From: Bacteroidales bacterium
GTDB lineage: Bacteria > Bacteroidota > Bacteroidia > Bacteroidales > UBA932
Assembly: GCA_017478685.1 (NCBI GenBank)
Contig: JAFVDC010000110.1
Span: forward strand, 1 to 10,341
DNA: 10,341 nucleotides
Direction of reading: 5' to 3'
The position numbers were made by a program, and so were the translations under genes. The notes under the pieces are model-generated. The model searched no databases. It saw only the letters and a program-made list of their open reading frames with translations, and was not told where the DNA came from. Shown one piece after another: positions 8,065 through 10,341 of the stretch (positions are counted from its first letter, which is position 1; every line of letters begins with the position of its first letter).

Positions 8065-8072
8065 CAAAGATA
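8065..8072 (-). promoter_or_regulatory. -7 box (TATCTTTG) for the beta-galactosidase gene; decides the start codon
   Basis: On the minus strand 8072-8065 reads TATCTTTG, an exact TAnnTTTG match, 27 bases before ATG 8037. Transcription would start near 8058-8060, giving a leader of about 20 bases. The upstream in-frame TTG at 8067-8065 is the last part of this box and is therefore excluded as a start. The -33 region (about 8091-8096) is poor (TTCTG). The spacer overlaps the last codon of the MATE gene, so this promoter lies at the junction of the two genes. Confidence 0.68.
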
Positions 8073-8087
8073 ACTATAATTTTTGTA

Positions 8088-9617
8088 CTACAGAACCCGC
8101 TTTGCCCTAAAGGTAAGGTAAACAGAACGGATGGCAAGGTGCATGAAGTACGCCGCCATGAGAATGTGAATGGCCAGAGGCCCTTCCGGGGCGCGGCCTT
8201 GAATCAGGGTGACAATCCCGGCGCAGCCAAACCACACGGCAAAGAACCCCACTGCGCAGAGCAGCGTGCTGTTTCTCATTGCCGAAGTGGCCGTGGCGCC
8301 AGTATAAATGCCGTCCCAGATGAACGCCGGAACGCCGATGAGCGGCATCAGGAGCAGCCAGGGAATGAATTCCCGGCCGGCGTCAACCACCGTGACGTCC
8401 GAGGTAAGCAGCCGGAATGCCGGCACGCCTCCAAGCCCGTATAGCAGCATGAACGCTCCGGCAAGGCCCCACCCCCACGCAAAGCAGCCTTTCACGGCGG
8501 CGCGAACTCCGTCATGGTCATCGGCCCCTATGAACCGTCCCGTGAGGGCCTCTCCGGCGTATGCAAAGCCGTCGGTGAAATAGCTGAACACCAGCAGCAA
8601 CTTCATTATTATGGAGCTCACCGCCAGCATTGTATCTCCGTACCTGGCCGAAATCACCGTAAACCCAATGTACACGGCAATCATCCCCACCGACCGCAGC
8701 ACCAGGTCCCGGTTCATACGGAAAAACGACGGCGCCTGGACCTGGTCCACCGCTATTGTGAGGGATTCCCGGTCACCGCCTGGAATGACACTAGGGCCGA
8801 TGACATCTGTGCCTTGGACCTGGTCCACCGCAGGGGCGGCTGTTAACACTGAATTGGGCGTTTTTGTGTAATCAGATGTACCGGAGGCCCGCTGGTTACA
8901 CAAAATGTCGCGATTTTGTGTGCGGAGCTGCCCCATGGAGTGGCGGGCTGCAAAAACGGCATAAATGAATCCGCACCACTGTGCAATGAGGGTGCCTGCT
9001 GCAACGCCGGCAAAACCCATGGCCGGGAGCCCGCAGAGGCCGAAACCCAGGCCGAAAGACAGCGCAATGTTGAGGCCGTTCACAAGGAGGTCGGCGATCA
9101 TGGGCTTGACGGTGTCCTGAAGGCCTATGAACCATCCCTTGAAAGCAAACAGTGAAAGGGTTGCGGGCGCCGCCCATATACGTATCTTGAAGTACTGGGA
9201 GGCCAGTTCCCGCACTTCCGGGGAGCAGTCAACAAGGAGAAACGCCAGCCACAGCACCGCCCACTGCAGCGCGATTAGCGCCAACCCGGAAACAAATGCG
9301 ATCCGCAGGGCCCGCAGAAGGATGCTGCGGATGGAAGATGCCCGGTCCGGGCCGGGCATGACGCAACCTGCCTGCAGACGCCCGTAGGCCTGGGCAGTGA
9401 GCCCGCCGGTGCCGGAACGAAGGAAAGTGAAGTTCCAGTACAGGAGGTCGAAGAGCATTGTGCCGATGGTTATCCCCCCAATCAGCGCCGCCCCGCCCGT
9501 GGGACCGTCAAGGTGCCCCGCCACGGCGATGTCGGCCATTCCAACAAATGGAACGGTGATACCCGCCAGGATGCTGGGGACGGCCAGGGAGAGGATGTCT
9601 TTGCTTAGATTCTTCAC
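8088..9617 (-). CDS. MATE-family (DinF-like) efflux transporter with in-frame repeat insertions
   Basis: An inner-membrane antiporter that exports drugs or toxic metabolites using a Na+ or H+ gradient; the substrate is unknown. The 509 residues show the two-lobe MATE plan of about 12 helices. N-lobe: ILSLAVPSILAGITVPFVGMADIAVAGH, then FLRSGTGGLTAQAYG and FIGLQDTVKPMIADLLVN. C-lobe: FFRMNRDLVLRSVGM, then FSYFTDGFAYAGEALTGRFIGA. Most DinF-like relatives are about 430-450 residues, and the excess is explained by two foreign-looking segments. About residues 81-96 replace the short loop after TAQAYG and contain VMPGPDR. About residues 229-297 lie between the lobes and contain VIPGGDRES flanked by VDQVQ repeats. 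Both match repeat DNA (9337-9362, 8764-8789), and a third repeat supplies the start. The start is GTG at 9617; no ATG exists before Met27, which would remove the first helix. The gap to rsgA is 20 bases, so the two are probably cotranscribed. The loops are predicted to be cytoplasmic, so function may survive, but this is untested. Confidence 0.9.
   Translation of the reverse strand: MKNLSKDILSLAVPSILAGITVPFVGMADIAVAGHLDGPTGGAALIGGITIGTMLFDLLYWNFTFLRSGTGGLTAQAYGRLQAGCVMPGPDRASSIRSILLRALRIAFVSGLALIALQWAVLWLAFLLVDCSPEVRELASQYFKIRIWAAPATLSLFAFKGWFIGLQDTVKPMIADLLVNGLNIALSFGLGFGLCGLPAMGFAGVAAGTLIAQWCGFIYAVFAARHSMGQLRTQNRDILCNQRASGTSDYTKTPNSVLTAAPAVDQVQGTDVIGPSVIPGGDRESLTIAVDQVQAPSFFRMNRDLVLRSVGMIAVYIGFTVISARYGDTMLAVSSIIMKLLLVFSYFTDGFAYAGEALTGRFIGADDHDGVRAAVKGCFAWGWGLAGAFMLLYGLGGVPAFRLLTSDVTVVDAGREFIPWLLLMPLIGVPAFIWDGIYTGATATSAMRNSTLLCAVGFFAVWFGCAGIVTLIQGRAPEGPLAIHILMAAYFMHLAIRSVYLTFRAKRVL
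8737..8753. repeat. 17-bp direct repeat, left copy, with 13-bp palindromic core
   Basis: TGGACCTGGTCCACCGC occurs here and again, identically, at 8815-8831, 78 bp away (26 codons), so both encode AVDQVQ in the MATE protein. The first 13 bases, TGGACC-T-GGTCCA, form a palindrome around one base. The pair brackets the REP-like element at 8764-8789. Confidence 0.9.
8764..8789 (-). repeat. REP-like palindromic element 1, translated as VIPGGDRES
   Basis: A 26-bp element runs from GATTCCCGG to CCTGGAATGAC on the plus strand. Its arms ATTCCCGG (8765-8772) and CCTGGAAT (8779-8786) pair in 7 of 8 positions. It matches the element at 9337-9362 at 20 of 26 positions. Read on the minus strand from GTC it is in frame with the MATE gene and encodes residues 277-285. 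It lies in the middle of the segment that separates the two lobes of the transporter. Confidence 0.82.
8815..8831. repeat. 17-bp direct repeat, right copy
   Basis: Identical to TGGACCTGGTCCACCGC at 8737-8753. This copy encodes the first of the two AVDQVQ peptides in the MATE protein (about residues 263-268). The 78-bp separation keeps the frame. Confidence 0.9.
8862..8921. repeat. Three-armed TTTTGTGT / ACACAAAA inverted repeat inside the MATE gene
   Basis: TTTTGTGTAATCAG (8862-8875) is the reverse complement of CTGGTTACACAAAA (8892-8905) except for one position that would be a wobble, giving a 14-bp stem with a 16-base loop. The middle arm ACACAAAAT (8898-8906) is also a perfect 9-bp complement of ATTTTGTGT (8913-8921) across a 6-base loop. 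The two hairpins share the middle arm and exclude each other. The block encodes about residues 233-252, within the inserted loop segment. Confidence 0.85.
9337..9362 (-). repeat. REP-like palindromic element 2, translated as VMPGPDR
   Basis: A 26-bp element has a perfect 8-bp stem, ATGCCCGG (9338-9345) with CCGGGCAT (9352-9359), a 6-base loop, and GATGC/GCATGAC ends. It is in the same orientation and reading frame as element 1 and encodes MATE residues 86-93. At stem position 4/21 it has G-C where element 1 has T-A, a compensatory change. It sits in the loop after the TAQAYG motif, where MATE relatives usually have only a few residues. Confidence 0.83.
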
Positions 9618-9632
9618 TTCGTTCAGAATGAC
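9608..9632 (-). repeat. REP-like element 3 (VILNEVKNL type), supplying the MATE start codon
   Basis: A 25-bp element with GATTC and GAATGAC ends like elements 1 and 2 but a different centre (TTCACTTCGTTCA). From memory this is a common dispersed sequence in Bacteroidota genomes, usually translated as VILNEVKNL. Here it fills most of the 20-base gap after rsgA and runs 10 bases into the MATE gene. The GTG start and codons 2-3 (Lys-Asn) come from it. Its GTC is five codons before the start, in the same frame as the GTC of the other two elements. Confidence 0.78.
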
Positions 9633-9637
9633 AGGAG

Positions 9638-10341
9638 CTACCTGAACTTCTTGTCTTCTTCCAGCATGCCGAGGTAGGAGTTGTAGCGCTCCGGGGCGAT
9701 GATGCCTTCGGAGACGGCCTCCTTTACGGCGCAGCCGGGCTCGTGGGTGTGCGTGCAGGGAGTGAACCGACAGCCGGCCGCGGCGCGAAGCATTTCTGGG
9801 AAGTACCGGGCAATTTCGTCGTGCTCCAAATCCACCAGGCCGAAGCCCCTTAGCCCCGGAGAATCAATCACATAGCCTCCGGAAGAAAGCGGATACATCT
9901 CGTACAGCGAAGTTGTGTGCTTCCCCTGCAGGTGAACGGCCGAAATGTCCCCGACCTTTGGATCCAGCGAAGGGTCCAGGGCCTTGATGAGAGACGATTT
10001 TCCCACGCCGGACTCTCCGGAGAAAAGGTTCACCTTGCCGCGGCATGCCTCCCGAAGCTCGTCAATCCCTTCACCGGTTTCCACGGATGTCTCCAAAACC
10101 GGATATCCGGCCCGCTCATAGATGCTGCGGAAGGCCTCTATGGCCTCCGGGGCCTCTGCGCGGTACATGTCGGTTTTGGAAAGCACTATGGTGGCGGGAA
10201 TGCCGTACACCTCACATGTTACCAACACCCTGTCCAGGAACGGCAGTTTGACCTCCGGAAAATACAGGGACACAACAAGATACGCCATGTCAAGGTTGGC
10301 CGCAATTATGTGCGCCTGCCTGGAAAGGTTTGTTGAGCGCC
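9638..10341 (-). CDS. rsgA: Ribosome small-subunit-dependent GTPase A, N-terminus outside window
   Basis: RsgA (YjeQ) is a circularly permuted GTPase that checks late 30S assembly and releases RbfA. The frame is open to the right edge, so the first codons and most of the N-terminal OB fold are missing; 233 complete residues are present. Counting from the edge: RSTNLSRQAHIIAANLD linker 1-17; G4 SKTD 54-57 (Ser instead of the usual Asn of NKxD, a known variant); G1 P-loop GESGVGKSS 108-116; G2 HTTS 141-144; G3 DSPG 159-162; and the zinc-binding C-x4-C-x-H-x5-C (Cys190, Cys195, His197, Cys203) in CRFTPCTHTHEPGC. G4 preceding G1 confirms the permutation. The internal ATG at 10288 is not the start, because conserved residues precede it. 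The stop is TAG at 9640-9638, and the MATE gene starts 20 bases later, so an rsgA-MATE transcript is likely. Confidence 0.96.
   Translation of the reverse strand, partial: RSTNLSRQAHIIAANLDMAYLVVSLYFPEVKLPFLDRVLVTCEVYGIPATIVLSKTDMYRAEAPEAIEAFRSIYERAGYPVLETSVETGEGIDELREACRGKVNLFSGESGVGKSSLIKALDPSLDPKVGDISAVHLQGKHTTSLYEMYPLSSGGYVIDSPGLRGFGLVDLEHDEIARYFPEMLRAAAGCRFTPCTHTHEPGCAVKEAVSEGIIAPERYNSYLGMLEEDKKFR

Noticed and set aside
8139..8871. Overlapping plus-strand frames opposite the MATE gene
   Set aside because: They have no domains or signals, and the minus-strand frame carries clear MATE helices and motifs.
8737..8921. Possible CRISPR array from the clustered repeats
   Set aside because: There are only two 17-bp copies with one gap, the unit is palindromic and in frame, and no cas genes are present.

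Overview
This window most likely comes from a GC-rich member of the Bacteroidales (Bacteroidota), possibly from a gut or rumen metagenome. Three things point there: -7 promoter boxes of the form TAnnTTTG, start codons preceded by A-rich stretches with no Shine-Dalgarno sequence, and lipoproteins with Bacteroidota-type surface-export residues and SusE/SusF-like domains. The assignment is inferred from these traits and from protein resemblance; no search was run.

Layout, left to right. (1) Plus strand: the 3' two-thirds of tsf (elongation factor Ts), closed by a strong terminator at 666-697. (2) Plus strand: a well-formed Bacteroidota promoter (705-735) drives a 1128-residue multidomain surface lipoprotein at 795-4181, which has its own terminator. 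It combines a Big_2 Ig-like domain, a SusE/F-like domain, two CBM9/DOMON-like domains, two CBM4-like jelly rolls and a pair of OB-like folds. (3) At 4182-4526, with no intact gene, lie a decayed 3' end of a paralogous carbohydrate-binding domain and a bidirectional terminator. (4) Minus strand: a 151-residue lipoprotein whose single domain is related to the SusE/F-like domain of the large lipoprotein it faces. (5) Minus strand: a GH2 beta-galactosidase with all LacZ catalytic motifs and its own promoter, which shows that translation starts at 8037. (6) Minus strand: a MATE-family multidrug/sodium antiporter, then rsgA (small-subunit ribosome GTPase), which runs off the right edge.

Functional reading. 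The centre of the window looks like a small carbohydrate-binding and -degrading group (two binding lipoproteins and a secreted beta-galactosidase) set between housekeeping genes. There is no SusC/SusD pair, so it is not a canonical polysaccharide utilization locus. Each of the three genes has its own promoter signal.

The most unusual signal is in the MATE gene. Three short palindromic elements share GATKC...GMATGAC ends and lie in this one gene in the same orientation and reading frame. One supplies the GTG start codon. One sits in an early loop as the peptide VMPGPDR. One sits inside a roughly 69-residue foreign-looking segment in the central loop as VIPGGDRES. Two of them differ by a compensatory base-pair change in the hairpin stem. 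The central segment also carries a 17-bp direct repeat and a set of three competing ACACAAAA/TTTTGTGT arms. This looks like repeated in-frame invasion of a membrane-protein gene by REP-like elements, comparable in kind to the Rickettsia palindromic elements.
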